From a virus: 44,469 nucleotides of DNA. The position numbers and the translations under genes are program-made. The notes beneath the pieces are model-generated. The model was not told the origin of the DNA and ran no database searches. It saw only the letters and a program-made list of their open reading frames with translations. The stretch covers positions 1-44,469 of the IMG/VR virus record IMGVR_UViG_3300039307_000285. The stretch is one strand, 5' to 3'. Shown one piece after another: positions 15,751-23,846 of this stretch (positions are counted from its first letter, which is position 1; each line of letters begins with the position of its first letter).

Positions 15751-15861
15751 GTGAGCAGTGAGCAGTGAGCAGTGAGCAGTGCGGTCCCGCAACTTTTGCT
15801 TTTGCCGTTGCTTTTGCCTTTGCTTTTACTGCTTACTGCTTACTGCTTACTGCTCACTACT
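15751..15861. repeat. Opposed heptamer arrays with hexamer spacer
   Basis: GTGAGCA units at 15751-15780 and TGCTTAC/TGCTCAC units at 15830-15861 face each other across a spacer rich in TTTGCC-like hexamers. The arms can pair into a long hairpin in RNA. The stop of the GT frame lies in the right arm. Confidence 0.8.
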
Positions 15862-16172
15862 CTGCCGCCGAAGGCGGCGACAAGTTCCTTCAGCTCCTCG
15901 AGGGTGCCGTAGCGGCCGCCGGCCGCCGCCTCCGGGCGGCTGGAAGCCGCCCCTACAGCCGCCCCTGCGTCCGCGGGCGCCTCATAGCCCAGGTAGGTGG
16001 CCACCAGGTCGCCCACCGGGGGGTGGACGCGCCAGTAGCGCTCCATTTCGTAGAGGCGGGGCAGCGTCAGCTCTCCGATATACTCCCAGGTCCAGCCGGT
16101 GAGACTGGCTACCCGGGCCCGGATAAGCCCCCAGTCAGGGCGCTCCCCGCCCCCGGTTCCCCCGGCTGGCGT
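15840..16172 (-). CDS. Tail assembly chaperone T extension (expressed by -1 frameshift)
   Basis: This frame has no start of its own near its beginning. It reads E-R-P-D-W-G-L-I-R-A-R-V-A-S, then L-T-G-W-T-W-E-Y-I-G-E-L-T-L-P-R-L-Y-E, the conserved opening of T extensions of siphophage GT chaperones. It lies at -1 relative to the preceding gene and overlaps its last 60 nt. The shift probably occurs in the G-rich run around 16145-16172, but no textbook slippery heptamer is present. Its C-terminal part contains a palindrome-derived peptide (A-A-S-S-R-P-E-A-A). Stop from a heptamer array. Confidence 0.7.
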   Translation of the reverse strand, partial: TPAGGTGGGERPDWGLIRARVASLTGWTWEYIGELTLPRLYEMERYWRVHPPVGDLVATYLGYEAPADAGAAVGAASSRPEAAAGGRYGTLEELKELVAAFGGRVVSSKQ

Positions 16173-16480
16173 CTCTCCAGGCCGCTGGCCTTCATCAAGG
16201 TGTCGTAGAGGGCCAGGAGAGCCGGAAAGTCAAGGTCGCGCTTGAGGCGCTTCCGGGAGATGCCGCCCCATAGCCCCCAACGCCGGGGATAATTGCGGGC
16301 CAGGCCGGCGTGCAGCAGGTCGATAATTACCTTGATGCGCTGCTGCGGCGTTGTTTCCTGAATCCCCAGGGATTGAAGGCCCTCCCAGTTTTCCTCCAGT
16401 GCTTCCAGGTTCAGGGGCGGCAGGATATAGTCCTTGCCCCCCAGGCGCAGGGGGACGCCCTCAAGTTTCTGCTTCACCAT
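16109..16480 (-). CDS. Tail assembly chaperone (G-like)
   Basis: 123 aa, with GGAGAGG before the ATG at 16480. The N-terminal strand region (L-R-L-G-G-K-D-Y-I-L-P-P-L-N-L) and the following helices are typical of the chaperone between tail tube and tape measure. The C-terminus turns Gly/Pro-rich (G-E-P-G-A-G-S-A-L-T-G-G), where the frame change to the T extension takes place. It coats the tape measure during tail assembly. Confidence 0.75.
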   Translation of the reverse strand: MVKQKLEGVPLRLGGKDYILPPLNLEALEENWEGLQSLGIQETTPQQRIKVIIDLLHAGLARNYPRRWGLWGGISRKRLKRDLDFPALLALYDTLMKASGLERRQPGEPGAGSALTGGLSGPG

Positions 16481-16558
16481 TGTGACCTCTCCTGGCGGGA
16501 TGCGCTGCGCTTTCCCGCCCTACGGCTTTCACTGCTCACCGCTCACTGCTCACTGCCC

Positions 16559-17323
16559 CTAATACGGCAGCGACAGGGTGAAGATGTTCTCGGCGGCGTC
16601 GGCGGCGGCGATGAAGTCGAACTCCGGGATGCTCACGTCGCCCACCTTGGTGGCGATGGTCAGCTTGTCACTCATGCAGTTGTTGAGAATGAGCACCGCG
16701 CCGTAGCTCCCGGTGATATTATCCAGCACGCACATGAAGCTGGGCGCCAGCCCCGCCAACTGATTGACGACGGTCAGCGTCTGCCCCACCGTGGAGAGGG
16801 CATAGAGGTAGTCGATGAGGAGGGCCGCGCCCTCGTCTGCCGCCGCGAAGGTATAGACCCCGGTGGTCTCATTGACGCTGTAAGCCCCCAGGGCCTCGGA
16901 GCCGCTGGCCACCCGGGTGAGGGGGATGCCGGTGGCGGCATAAACCACCCCCAGGTTCTTGGAGAAGGTGCCGCTGCCGGGCGGCGTGATGGTCACCGTG
17001 TAGGGCGAGGTGGCCGGGACGCTGTGCGTCTCGTTCACTGCCGGCAGGATCTGGCCGGTGGCCGGGGCCGAGCCGCCGAAAAATTGGGCCATGACAGCCA
17101 TGTTGATGGAGGCCATCTTCGATTTCCCGGTGACCTTGCCCTGGGCCCGGAAATTGGCCTCGGCGAACTGGTTCTGCCCGAAGACCTGCTTGGCGGTGAA
17201 GGCGAACTCGACGCTGCCCTCCTGCAGGATGCCGCATTTCACCGGGGTGGGCACCGCGGGCGAGACCGCCGGCGGGATGAAATACATATTCCCGGTGCCA
17301 AACCAAAAGACCTTAACAGCCAT
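16559..17323 (-). CDS. Major tail tube protein
   Basis: 254 aa, beta-rich and moderately Thr/Ala-rich, with AAAAGGAGG before the ATG. It sits between the tail terminator-like gene and the G-like chaperone, the fixed place of the tube protein. An inserted Ig-like or decorative domain is suggested in the middle by T-S-P-Y-T-V-T-I-T-P-P and V-N-E-T-T-G-V-Y-T-F-A. Identified by order, size and composition rather than by a unique motif. Confidence 0.75.
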   Translation of the reverse strand: MAVKVFWFGTGNMYFIPPAVSPAVPTPVKCGILQEGSVEFAFTAKQVFGQNQFAEANFRAQGKVTGKSKMASINMAVMAQFFGGSAPATGQILPAVNETHSVPATSPYTVTITPPGSGTFSKNLGVVYAATGIPLTRVASGSEALGAYSVNETTGVYTFAAADEGAALLIDYLYALSTVGQTLTVVNQLAGLAPSFMCVLDNITGSYGAVLILNNCMSDKLTIATKVGDVSIPEFDFIAAADAAENIFTLSLPY

Positions 17324-17340
17324 GTCAGCCTCCTTTTTTT

Positions 17341-17440
17341 AGTTCAAGGTTCAAGGTTCAAAGTTCAAAGTTGGAAACCTTTTGCCTTTGCCTTTGCCTC
17401 TGCCTTTAACCTTGAACCTTGAACTTTGAACTTTGAACTA
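17341..17440. repeat. Inverted TTCAAAG/CTTTGAA heptamer arrays
   Basis: TTCAAGG/TTCAAAG units (17342-17372) and ACCTTGA/ACTTTGA units (17408-17438) oppose each other across TTTGCC hexamers, in the gap between the terminator-like and tube genes. Confidence 0.8.
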
Positions 17441-17872
17441 AAACACCAAGATCTCCACCGGGATCAGGGCCACCGCCTGGGGGCCCCAGTCGCCGCCGCC
17501 CACGATCTCGATCTTGCCGGCCAAGCGGCAGGCGTTCACCAGACCTCCCAGGGTCTGGACTTCCTGGCCGGCGGCCGGCGCCAGCGCCGCGGCCACCGCG
17601 TCGATCAGGGGATTGAGCAGGGCCTGGGGCGAGGCCTGCTGGTCGGCGCCCACGTTGACGTAGAGGGCCAGGTCCACGTGCAGCACCCAGCGGGGCGGCA
17701 TGTGCCAGCTCTGGTATTGGGCCGTCTCCCCCACCTGCTCCATGATCAGGGCGGGCTGCTCCGCGGCGGGCACTTCGTTCCAGTGGCGCACCCGGCGGGA
17801 GGATGAGACCAGGCCCGCTACCGCGCTTACCAGGTTAAAAAGGGCGCTGTAGATGGCCTCGCGGTTCGTCAT
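17438..17872 (-). CDS. Tail terminator-like protein
   Basis: 144 aa, starting T-N-R-E-A-I-Y-S-A-L-F-N-L-V, a helix followed by beta strands (R-W-V-L-H-V-D-L-A-L-Y-V-N-V-G) and ending V-A-L-I-P-V-E-I-L-V-F. This matches the size and layout of siphophage tail terminators (minor tail protein U group), and it lies between the gp10-like and tube genes. AGGAA precedes the ATG. Family inferred from pattern and order. Confidence 0.65.
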   Translation of the reverse strand: MTNREAIYSALFNLVSAVAGLVSSSRRVRHWNEVPAAEQPALIMEQVGETAQYQSWHMPPRWVLHVDLALYVNVGADQQASPQALLNPLIDAVAAALAPAAGQEVQTLGGLVNACRLAGKIEIVGGGDWGPQAVALIPVEILVF

Positions 17873-17882
17873 TTTAAATTCC

Positions 17883-17951
17883 TGTGAGCGGTGAGCAGTG
17901 AGCAGTGAGCAGAAAACCCAACTGCTTACCGCTTACTGCTTACTGCTCACT
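17883..17951. repeat. Opposed heptamer arrays forming a strong hairpin
   Basis: GTGAGCA/GTGAGCG units (17884-17912) followed after a short spacer by TGCTTAC/TGCTCAC units (17921-17949). The arms pair over about 25 bp. It lies between the gp10-like gene and the tail terminator-like gene. Confidence 0.8.
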
Positions 17952-18417
17952 ATCCTTTAACTCCTTCGCTCACCGCGGCCTCGATGGCCGCCCGGATGCG
18001 GGCCTCATTCTCCCGCAGGCTGGAGCGCAGAAAGGAGCGCTCCGGGTAGCGGGCGATATGCTCCCGCACGCTGATCTTCCGCGGCTCCTTCACCGCCCGG
18101 CCGAAGGCCTGGGTCATCATCCGCATATGCTCCCGGATGGTGAAGGCGCCCCCGTATTCGTGCACCCGGCCGTAGACCACGCCGGTGCCCACCCGGGCGG
18201 AAAGGCCGTCGCCGCCCAGCTCCACGTTGATGCTGCCCCGGAGGTGGTCGCTGCGGTTCCTGAGCACCTGGCCGGAGAGCTTGTTGGCCTTGACGTAGCC
18301 CATGAGGTCGAAGGCCTGGATGGAGATGGCCCGGCGCAGGGCGCCGGTCACCTGCGGGGGCACCCGCTCCAGGCGGGCGATTACTTCTTCCTGGCCGACG
18401 ATCCAGGCTTGTATCAT
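17950..18417 (-). CDS. HK97 gp10-like tail completion protein
   Basis: 155 aa. R-A-I-S-I-Q-A-F-D-L-M-G-Y-V-K, then G-T-G-V-V-Y-G-R-V-H-E-Y-G-G and R-S-F-L-R-S-S-L are the hallmarks of the HK97 gp10-like family, which joins head and tail. It is followed by the tail terminator-like gene, as expected. TAG is followed at once by a GTGAGCA array. Confidence 0.85.
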   Translation of the reverse strand: MIQAWIVGQEEVIARLERVPPQVTGALRRAISIQAFDLMGYVKANKLSGQVLRNRSDHLRGSINVELGGDGLSARVGTGVVYGRVHEYGGAFTIREHMRMMTQAFGRAVKEPRKISVREHIARYPERSFLRSSLRENEARIRAAIEAAVSEGVKG

Positions 18418-18453
18418 TTTAAATCCCAGTAGCCAGCAGCCAGTTTTTGCCTT

Positions 18454-18486
18454 TACTGCTCACTGCTCACTGCTCACTGCTCACTT
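18454..18486. repeat. Heptamer array, TGCTCAC type
   Basis: Four tandem units after a TTTGCC word, between two head-tail genes. A second array with the same unit is at 18651-18675. Confidence 0.8.
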
Positions 18487-18626
18487 CAGTTGGGGCTGGT
18501 TAATTGCACGTAAAGGGCCGCCAGGAGCTGCTGCCAGGGGATCTTCCGGCAGCCCAGGATCAGGGCCGCGTCCCGCAAGGCGATAATTGCCCGCTGCCCG
18601 AAGGTATCGGTAAGTTTCGCTTCCAT
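18486..18626 (-). CDS. Small head-closure-region protein (46 aa)
   Basis: A short frame from ATG 18626 to TGA 18486. Helical, starting M-E-A-K-L-T-D-T-F-G-Q-R-A-I-I-A-L-R-D-A. The gene lies between the gp6-like connector and the gp10-like gene, where siphophages place a head-closure gene, though it is too short for a normal one. Bounded by repeat arrays on both sides. Function unknown. Confidence 0.5.
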   Translation of the reverse strand: MEAKLTDTFGQRAIIALRDAALILGCRKIPWQQLLAALYVQLTSPN

Positions 18627-18722
18627 AACTTCGCCCCCGCCTTTGCCTTTACTGCTCACTGCTCACTGCTCACTCTTAAAGGCGGGATGCGCTTCGCTTT
18701 CCCGCCCTACAGCCGCTCACTA

Positions 18723-19304
18723 TCATATGGGCGCCACCCGCTTGTAGCGGTTGAGCACCTGCATGATGCCCGGCGGGATATCCTTGAGGTAGGCCACAGT
18801 GCCCAGGCCGCCGGGCAGCGCCTTGCTCGACTCGCCGATGCGGGTGCGGCCCGCATAGCCCAGGGCGCAGAGCTCGATGGCCGCCTGCTCCAGCTCCCCG
18901 GGCACGCTGCTGTAGCCCGCGGTATATTTCACCTCCACATTCCCCAGGCCACGGTGGAAGACGTAGCCGCTCAAGATGAGCTGGCCGGGCTGCCCGGGCC
19001 CGCTGAGGTCCGGGGCCGGGGGCACCAGGCGCCAGCCGGGGCTGACCGTGTCCGGGGCCGGCGGGATGGTGATGGTATCCACGGCCACCAGGGCGACCGC
19101 GGTCACCGGGAACTGGCGCAGCACCAGGAGCTGGCCGCCGGAGCCGTCATAGAACTCGTCGTAGCTGGCCGAGCCCAGGGAGCGGTTGAGGTAGCGCGCC
19201 ACCCAGCCGCTCACCGCGGTGATCAGCCTCGTCAGCAGGGCGTCGTCCGTGGTGCTGCTGATGTTCAGCCAGGCCTTAAGGTCGGCCAGAGTGGTCAGGT
19301 CCAT
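18723..19304 (-). CDS. Head-tail connector (gp6-like adaptor)
   Basis: 193 aa. The N-terminus T-T-L-A-D-L-K-A-W-L-N-I-S-S-T-T-D-D-A-L-L-T-R-L-I is the classic helix pair of phage gp6/HK97 adaptor proteins. V-K-Y-T-A-G-Y and the late helix A-A-I-E-L-C-A follow. It forms the ring below the portal. It starts just behind the small Lys-rich gene. The ATG has no clear ribosome site and follows GGCTACT heptamers. Confidence 0.85.
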   Translation of the reverse strand: MDLTTLADLKAWLNISSTTDDALLTRLITAVSGWVARYLNRSLGSASYDEFYDGSGGQLLVLRQFPVTAVALVAVDTITIPPAPDTVSPGWRLVPPAPDLSGPGQPGQLILSGYVFHRGLGNVEVKYTAGYSSVPGELEQAAIELCALGYAGRTRIGESSKALPGGLGTVAYLKDIPPGIMQVLNRYKRVAPI

Positions 19305-19323
19305 GACAGTAGCCAGTAGCCAG

Positions 19324-19527
19324 TTACTTTTTGGCTTTGCCCTTGGGCGCTGGCACCGGCTCTTCTTCGGCCGCCGCCGCTGGTTCTGCCTCGGTATGGA
19401 TGGCGTAGCCGGCGTTCAGCAGGTGTGGCGCCAGATGGTCGGGGACCTCCACCACCCCGTCAACCACCGGGAAGTGCTGGTTTTCATAGCTGACGCCGCC
19501 GTCATCGATCAGGGCCTTCAGTTTCAT
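19324..19527 (-). CDS. Small protein after capsid (67 aa)
   Basis: Start at 19527 with GGAGGAG at good spacing, preferred to the ATG 12 nt upstream. A beta-like N-terminal part (K-L-K-A-L-I-D-D-G-G, V-V-D-G-V-V-E-V-P) is followed by an Ala/Glu/Pro linker and a Lys-rich tail ending K-G-K-A-K-K. Short genes of this kind often follow the capsid gene and act as decoration or connector accessories. That role is inferred. Confidence 0.6.
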   Translation of the reverse strand: MKLKALIDDGGVSYENQHFPVVDGVVEVPDHLAPHLLNAGYAIHTEAEPAAAAEEEPVPAPKGKAKK

Positions 19528-19567
19528 ATCTCCTCCCATAGGGCGGGTTGAAGCCGCCCCTACGCCT

Positions 19568-19628
19568 TACTGCTCACTGCTCACTGCTCACTGCTCACTG
19601 CTCACTGCTCACTGCTCACTGCTTACTA
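19568..19628. repeat. Heptamer array, eight TGCTCAC units
   Basis: Eight near-perfect tandem heptamers in the gap between the capsid gene and the small gene at 19324. The TAG of the capsid gene abuts the array. Confidence 0.9.
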
Positions 19629-21161
19629 CCCGTTGGCGGCGTTGGCGATGACCGCCATCGCCGGCGGGAAGTAATGTTTGAGGACGCCGTCGAAATAGAC
19701 GCCGAACTCGTCGGCCCACTGCACCTTGGGCCAGTCCACCGCAATGTAGTCGAAGCGCAGCTCCAGCTCCCGCACCACCGGCACGTTGGAGAGGGGATAG
19801 GGGATCTCCAGGGCTTCGAAGAGGATGGTGCCCGGAGGCATGTTGGGCTCGATCATCAGCTTCACCCGCCTCGCCCCCCTCGGGTCGAAGGGGTTGAGGA
19901 TGGAGTCCACCACCATGCCGCCCACCAGGCCGCTCTGGTCCGCGGGGACCATGAAGTGAAAGGACTGGGAGGCGGTGGCCCCGGTGCCGGTGAGCAGCTT
20001 CTGGGTGATGTTCATGGCCTCCTGGGCGTTCACCCAGACCTGGTCCACCCCGATGCGGTAGTGGTCCCAGAGGTAGCGGAAGACCGTGGTGAACTCCTGG
20101 ATGCCGCCCTTGCCGTCGGCGGTGAGGGGCGTGCCCACCCCCGGGGTGCCGGTGGCCATATTGTAGATGTAGCTCCCGGAATTGGGTTTCCAGGCCTGGT
20201 AGAGCAGGCCGTCATAGACCAGGGCATTTTTGCTGTAGTCCGTGGCTGCGAGGCTGGCCAGGGTCTGGGTGGAGGCCCCGACGGCGCTGAGGATGACGCT
20301 GTTGATGCTGGTGATGGCCGCCAGGGTGGCGTTGCCGGTGGTGCCGATGAACCAGGCGTAGGCCACCGCGCCGGGGACTACCGGGGTGTAGGCGTTCACC
20401 GCGGTCTTGCCGCTGGCCGTGGTGTGGCTGGTGATGCTGGAGGGGATGGAGGTGCCGCCGTTGTAGGTGGTGGTGCCGCCGTAGGGGCCGGCGTTGGCCC
20501 GGGCCACAGTCTGCAGGATCTTGGTGGCCGCCACCGCCGCGCCCAGGGCGGTCATGCCGCCGATGTTCATCAGGGCTTCCAGGGTGAGGGCCACCACCGC
20601 CACGTCATAGGCGGTGGAACCCGAAAGGCTGCCGCTGGAGGCGTCATCGGCCACCGTGGGGGCGGTGGGGGTGCCGAGGGCCACGGCGGTGCCGTTGCCG
20701 CCCAGGTGCAGGCCGTCCTCCCAGAGGCGCACCGCCTTCAGCAGGTTGAGCCGGGCGGTGGCCCGCAGGTCCTGGAAATTCACGGCGGCGCGCCACGCCT
20801 GCTCGGTGACGAAGTCGTCGAAACCTAAGAAGCGGTAAGCGGCGTAGTATTCAGCCGTATTGGTGGAGACCACCCCGCCGCGCTTGCCTTCGGCGACGCC
20901 CAGGGAGAGGGCGCCGATGTTGACGCCGGTGATGGCCTTCCAGTTGGCCTGGGAGCCGTAGCCGCCCACCCGCCGGGGGATGGAATCCACCAGGGGCACC
21001 AGGTAGGGGAAGAGGTTCTTGGCCGGGGCCTCCAGGTTGTAGGCCTGGAGTCCCTGGGTGGCCACGCTGCTCTGGGTGAAGGCCTTGAGCAGCTCGCTAT
21101 TGGGCCGGTCCAGCTCGCCCCTGATCAGGGCCACTGTTTGCGCCAGCAAGGTCGGATCCAT
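19626..21161 (-). CDS. Major capsid protein (HK97-fold, with insertion)
   Basis: 511 aa, AAGGAG before the ATG. The N-terminal part (F-P-Y-L-V-P-L-V-D-S-I-P-R-R) and C-terminal part (R-V-K-L-M-I-E-P-N-M-P-P-G-T-I, then Y-F-P-P-A-M-A-V-I-A-N) follow the HK97-type layout. The middle, about 190-310, is Thr/Ser/Gly-rich and probably an inserted surface domain. It directly follows the protease-scaffold gene, the standard order. Confidence 0.8.
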   Translation of the reverse strand: MDPTLLAQTVALIRGELDRPNSELLKAFTQSSVATQGLQAYNLEAPAKNLFPYLVPLVDSIPRRVGGYGSQANWKAITGVNIGALSLGVAEGKRGGVVSTNTAEYYAAYRFLGFDDFVTEQAWRAAVNFQDLRATARLNLLKAVRLWEDGLHLGGNGTAVALGTPTAPTVADDASSGSLSGSTAYDVAVVALTLEALMNIGGMTALGAAVAATKILQTVARANAGPYGGTTTYNGGTSIPSSITSHTTASGKTAVNAYTPVVPGAVAYAWFIGTTGNATLAAITSINSVILSAVGASTQTLASLAATDYSKNALVYDGLLYQAWKPNSGSYIYNMATGTPGVGTPLTADGKGGIQEFTTVFRYLWDHYRIGVDQVWVNAQEAMNITQKLLTGTGATASQSFHFMVPADQSGLVGGMVVDSILNPFDPRGARRVKLMIEPNMPPGTILFEALEIPYPLSNVPVVRELELRFDYIAVDWPKVQWADEFGVYFDGVLKHYFPPAMAVIANAANG

Positions 21162-21241
21162 AGGTTTTTCTCCTTACTCTAAAGTGGCGGGAGGCGCTGC
21201 GCTTTCCCGCCCTGCACTGCTCACTGCTCACTGCTCACCGG

Positions 21242-23038
21242 TTAAGGCCGTCCGATGATAAAGGGTTTGTCCATGGCCGCCTTGGTCTGGGCCAGGGCGG
21301 TGGCCTGGTGGTCGATGGTGCCGTCGGCCTTCTTGATGGGCTCGACCTGGGCGGCCGGATCGTCCTGCCCCAGATCCTGGGCCTTGGTGATCACCCGGAG
21401 GACCGGGCCGCCGGGCTTGGGGATCTCGGCCAGCTTGGCCTGGATGGTCTCCAGGTTCTTTTTCAGCTCCCCGATCTCCTCGTCCTTCTTGCCCAGGGCC
21501 TCGGTGTGGGCCGTCTCCAGCTTTGCCAGGTCCGCCTTGTGCGCCGCTTCGACCTTCCCCAGGCGCTCCCCGATCAGTTGTTCAACTTCCTGTTTGTTCA
21601 TCTCGCTCACCTCGCTTTTTTCCGCTCCCTTGCAGTCGGCGCCCAGGGCGACGGAATGGTCATGGATTCCCTGGATGCGCTCCAGGTCGCCGGCGGAATG
21701 GCGGGCGCCGGCCTTGGTCATCATGAACATGGGGACGCCCGTGCCGCCCCCCACTTCCTGCAGGCTGTCTTCCCCCAGCTCCGAAATGGCGAAGGCCTTG
21801 AGGGAATCGACCGCCGCCGAAAGTGCGGCCAGCTGCTCCGCGGGCTCGCCCTCCAGGCTCTCATTGGCGATCAGGCAGAGAAGGCTGGAGGCGGCATTCA
21901 AGGCGACCAGGGCGTCCCGGACTTCCTTGCCGGCGTATTTGGCCAGGAGCGGCCCGAGATCCAGCTTGATCAGGGCGCCGGCCAGCGCCGCCTTTTCCTC
22001 CTTGGTGCTGCCCTCCCAGTCGGCGGGCAGCAGGTCGGTGGCCTTGAGGTCCCTGGCCCGGCTGATGATGTGGGCCTTGGCCTTCTCCTTGTCCTTGGCC
22101 CGGCCGTAGGCATGCACCGCGTTCTCCAGGTCCTCCCGGTTGACGATGGGAAAGGAGCCGTCCGGCAGGGCGTGGCCCTTGTCGGCCAGGTTTTTGCGTT
22201 CCTCGTCGGAAAATTCGCGTTTATGCAACTTCGCCAGGCCCTCTTCGCAGGAGGCGATTTCAAGCTTTATGGCCGCAATGGCCCTGGTGGCTTCGCCTTG
22301 ATGGAAATTGCGGGCATCCCGGTGATAACTGGCCGCCTTTTCATTGCCTTCCTTGTGATGAATTTTCATGGCCTGGTTGTGGGCGTTGGCGGCCTCGCCG
22401 TGAGAATTGAAGCCATCGTTCTTGGCGGCCTCGGCGGATTTTTCATTAGCTTTTTGAGAGGCCTCTTTAGCCTGGTCGCTGCCTTTATCATCGCCGCCCA
22501 TGGCCGCGAAGGCCGCCTTGCGCTCCTCATCGGATTTGAAGCCGTCGGCGTCTTTGGTGAAACTCATTTCCGCCATGCTGCCGTCCGCCTTCACCAGGGT
22601 GTATCGGGCCGTCTTCAGGCAGGGGTTGTCCACCAGGGAGACCTCCTTGGGGAGGGCGGTGAAGCGCATGAATTCGCCGTCCTGCCAGCGCTTGGCATAG
22701 GAGCCGCCGATGGACATGCCGGTGTAGACCCCCTCGATGCACTTCTCCAGCTCGGCCCGGTCCACGATCTTGGCGGCGAAGTCGACGGCCTTCTCCTCAT
22801 CGAGAAACGAGATCTCGGTGAGCTTGCCGACGGCCACCTGGCCGTGCATGGCCCGGACGTTGCCTTTGGAAAGGCCGCCGGTGGCCTGGGCGAACTCCTC
22901 GCTCCACTTCTGGAAGTTGGGCTTGGAGGATTCGTAGTCTAAGATCTCCCCGGCCGAGTCCGGCAGCTCCTGGGTCATGCGGCCGAAGATCATGCCGGCG
23001 GCCGCGTCGACCTTGGTAAGCTGGGCGAATAGTTTCAT
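21242..23038 (-). CDS. Prohead protease-scaffold fusion (XkdF-like)
   Basis: 598 aa. The N-terminal domain (about 1-160) resembles XkdF-type prohead proteases: A-M-H-G-Q-V-A-V-G-K, then G-V-Y-T-G-M-S-I-G-G with a candidate Ser, and S-L-V-D-N-P-C. The middle has the block F-S-D-E-E-R-K-N-L-A-D-K-G-H-A-L-P-D-G-S, common in phage protease-scaffold proteins. The C-terminal 120 residues are a coiled coil (E-Q-L-I-G-E-R-L, K-A-D-L-A-K-L-E-T-A-H), the scaffold. It shapes and then clears the procapsid. GGGAGC precedes the ATG. Confidence 0.8.
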   Translation of the reverse strand: MKLFAQLTKVDAAAGMIFGRMTQELPDSAGEILDYESSKPNFQKWSEEFAQATGGLSKGNVRAMHGQVAVGKLTEISFLDEEKAVDFAAKIVDRAELEKCIEGVYTGMSIGGSYAKRWQDGEFMRFTALPKEVSLVDNPCLKTARYTLVKADGSMAEMSFTKDADGFKSDEERKAAFAAMGGDDKGSDQAKEASQKANEKSAEAAKNDGFNSHGEAANAHNQAMKIHHKEGNEKAASYHRDARNFHQGEATRAIAAIKLEIASCEEGLAKLHKREFSDEERKNLADKGHALPDGSFPIVNREDLENAVHAYGRAKDKEKAKAHIISRARDLKATDLLPADWEGSTKEEKAALAGALIKLDLGPLLAKYAGKEVRDALVALNAASSLLCLIANESLEGEPAEQLAALSAAVDSLKAFAISELGEDSLQEVGGGTGVPMFMMTKAGARHSAGDLERIQGIHDHSVALGADCKGAEKSEVSEMNKQEVEQLIGERLGKVEAAHKADLAKLETAHTEALGKKDEEIGELKKNLETIQAKLAEIPKPGGPVLRVITKAQDLGQDDPAAQVEPIKKADGTIDHQATALAQTKAAMDKPFIIGRP

Positions 23039-23093
23039 GATGATTGCTCCCTTTTTCGGTTTTCTGCCCAGGGCGGCTAGAACCCGCCCCTAC

Positions 23094-23138
23094 ACTGCTC
23101 ACTGCTCACTGCTCGCTGCTCACTGCTCACTGCTCACT
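23094..23138. repeat. Heptamer array, TGCTCAC type
   Basis: Six units, one with a G for A change, downstream of the secreted-protein gene, next to a P2 palindrome at 23071-23093. Confidence 0.85.
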
Positions 23139-23747
23139 CTAATTAAACGTCTCCACCGAGGTCTTGGAGGCCACGGTGTAGCCGCCGATGGTCTCGGCGG
23201 CGATGGTCAGGGTGTCGGTGTCGGCGCCCGCAAAGGTGCCCCCCTCGGTGATGGCCACGGTGGCCACCCCGTAGACGAAGTTCAGGGTGGTGGAGGCGAT
23301 GGAGGCGGTCCCGGCGCTGCTGCTGACGGCGATGGAAACCCCGCTGCTCACCGCCCGGTTGTACCAGGTATGGGTCTCGCCCGCGGCGTTCTGCAAGGTG
23401 ACGGTGACGGTGCGGTTGGCCGCCGAGGCGTGGGCGGTGGTCAGGGTCGCCGGACTCACCACGAAGACCAGGTTGCCGGACAGGGCGTTCTTCGTCTGCA
23501 CGTAGTCGAGGCGCTCGAAGCCGGCCTTTTCATAGGCCGCCAGCTGGTCAGCGGAGATGGTGACATGCCCCAGGGCGTCGGGATAGACCTTGGCGCCGGT
23601 ATTGTCCGTGTAAGAGGTGAGCCCGGCCGGGGCCTTCATGATGATGCTGTTGCTCTGGGCCGCGGCCGGGGAAGTGAGCAGCGAGCAGTGAGCAGTGAGC
23701 AGCAAAAGCAAAACGCCAAGGACAAAGGCAAAGTTTTTAGGTTTCAT
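23139..23747 (-). CDS. Secreted protein with repeat-derived signal peptide
   Basis: 202 aa with AAAGGAGG before the ATG. The N-terminus has K-P-K then a hydrophobic core and A-A-A-Q as a likely signal peptidase I site. The part L-L-T-A-H-C-S-L-L-T is the translation of a TGCTCAC heptamer array, here read inside the gene (about 23673-23705). The rest is beta-rich, Ala/Thr/Val-rich and Ig-like (S-P-A-T-L-T-T-A-H-A-S-A-A-N-R-T-V-T-V). It lies between portal-MuF and the protease. Function unknown. Confidence 0.65.
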   Translation of the reverse strand: MKPKNFAFVLGVLLLLLTAHCSLLTSPAAAQSNSIIMKAPAGLTSYTDNTGAKVYPDALGHVTISADQLAAYEKAGFERLDYVQTKNALSGNLVFVVSPATLTTAHASAANRTVTVTLQNAAGETHTWYNRAVSSGVSIAVSSSAGTASIASTTLNFVYGVATVAITEGGTFAGADTDTLTIAAETIGGYTVASKTSVETFN

Positions 23748-23846
23748 AATTTCCTCCTTTAGGGCCTTTCAGTTTTCGGTTTCCAGTTTTTATTGATTAC
23801 TTATTGCTTTCTATTCCTGCGCCGTCACGGGCGCAGCATCGCAGTC

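Noticed and set aside
19548-20828. 426-codon plus-strand frame opposite the capsid gene
   Set aside because: Begins in repeat DNA with L-L-T-A-H-C-S-L-L and continues as a low-complexity shadow.
21308-22942. 544-codon plus-strand frame opposite the protease-scaffold gene
   Set aside because: Same cause. The minus-strand protein has family motifs and normal composition, this one does not.
23790-23846. Hairpin after the portal-MuF stop as an ordinary terminator
   Set aside because: The stem is good but there is no U-run after it, and the next gene follows closely in the same operon.
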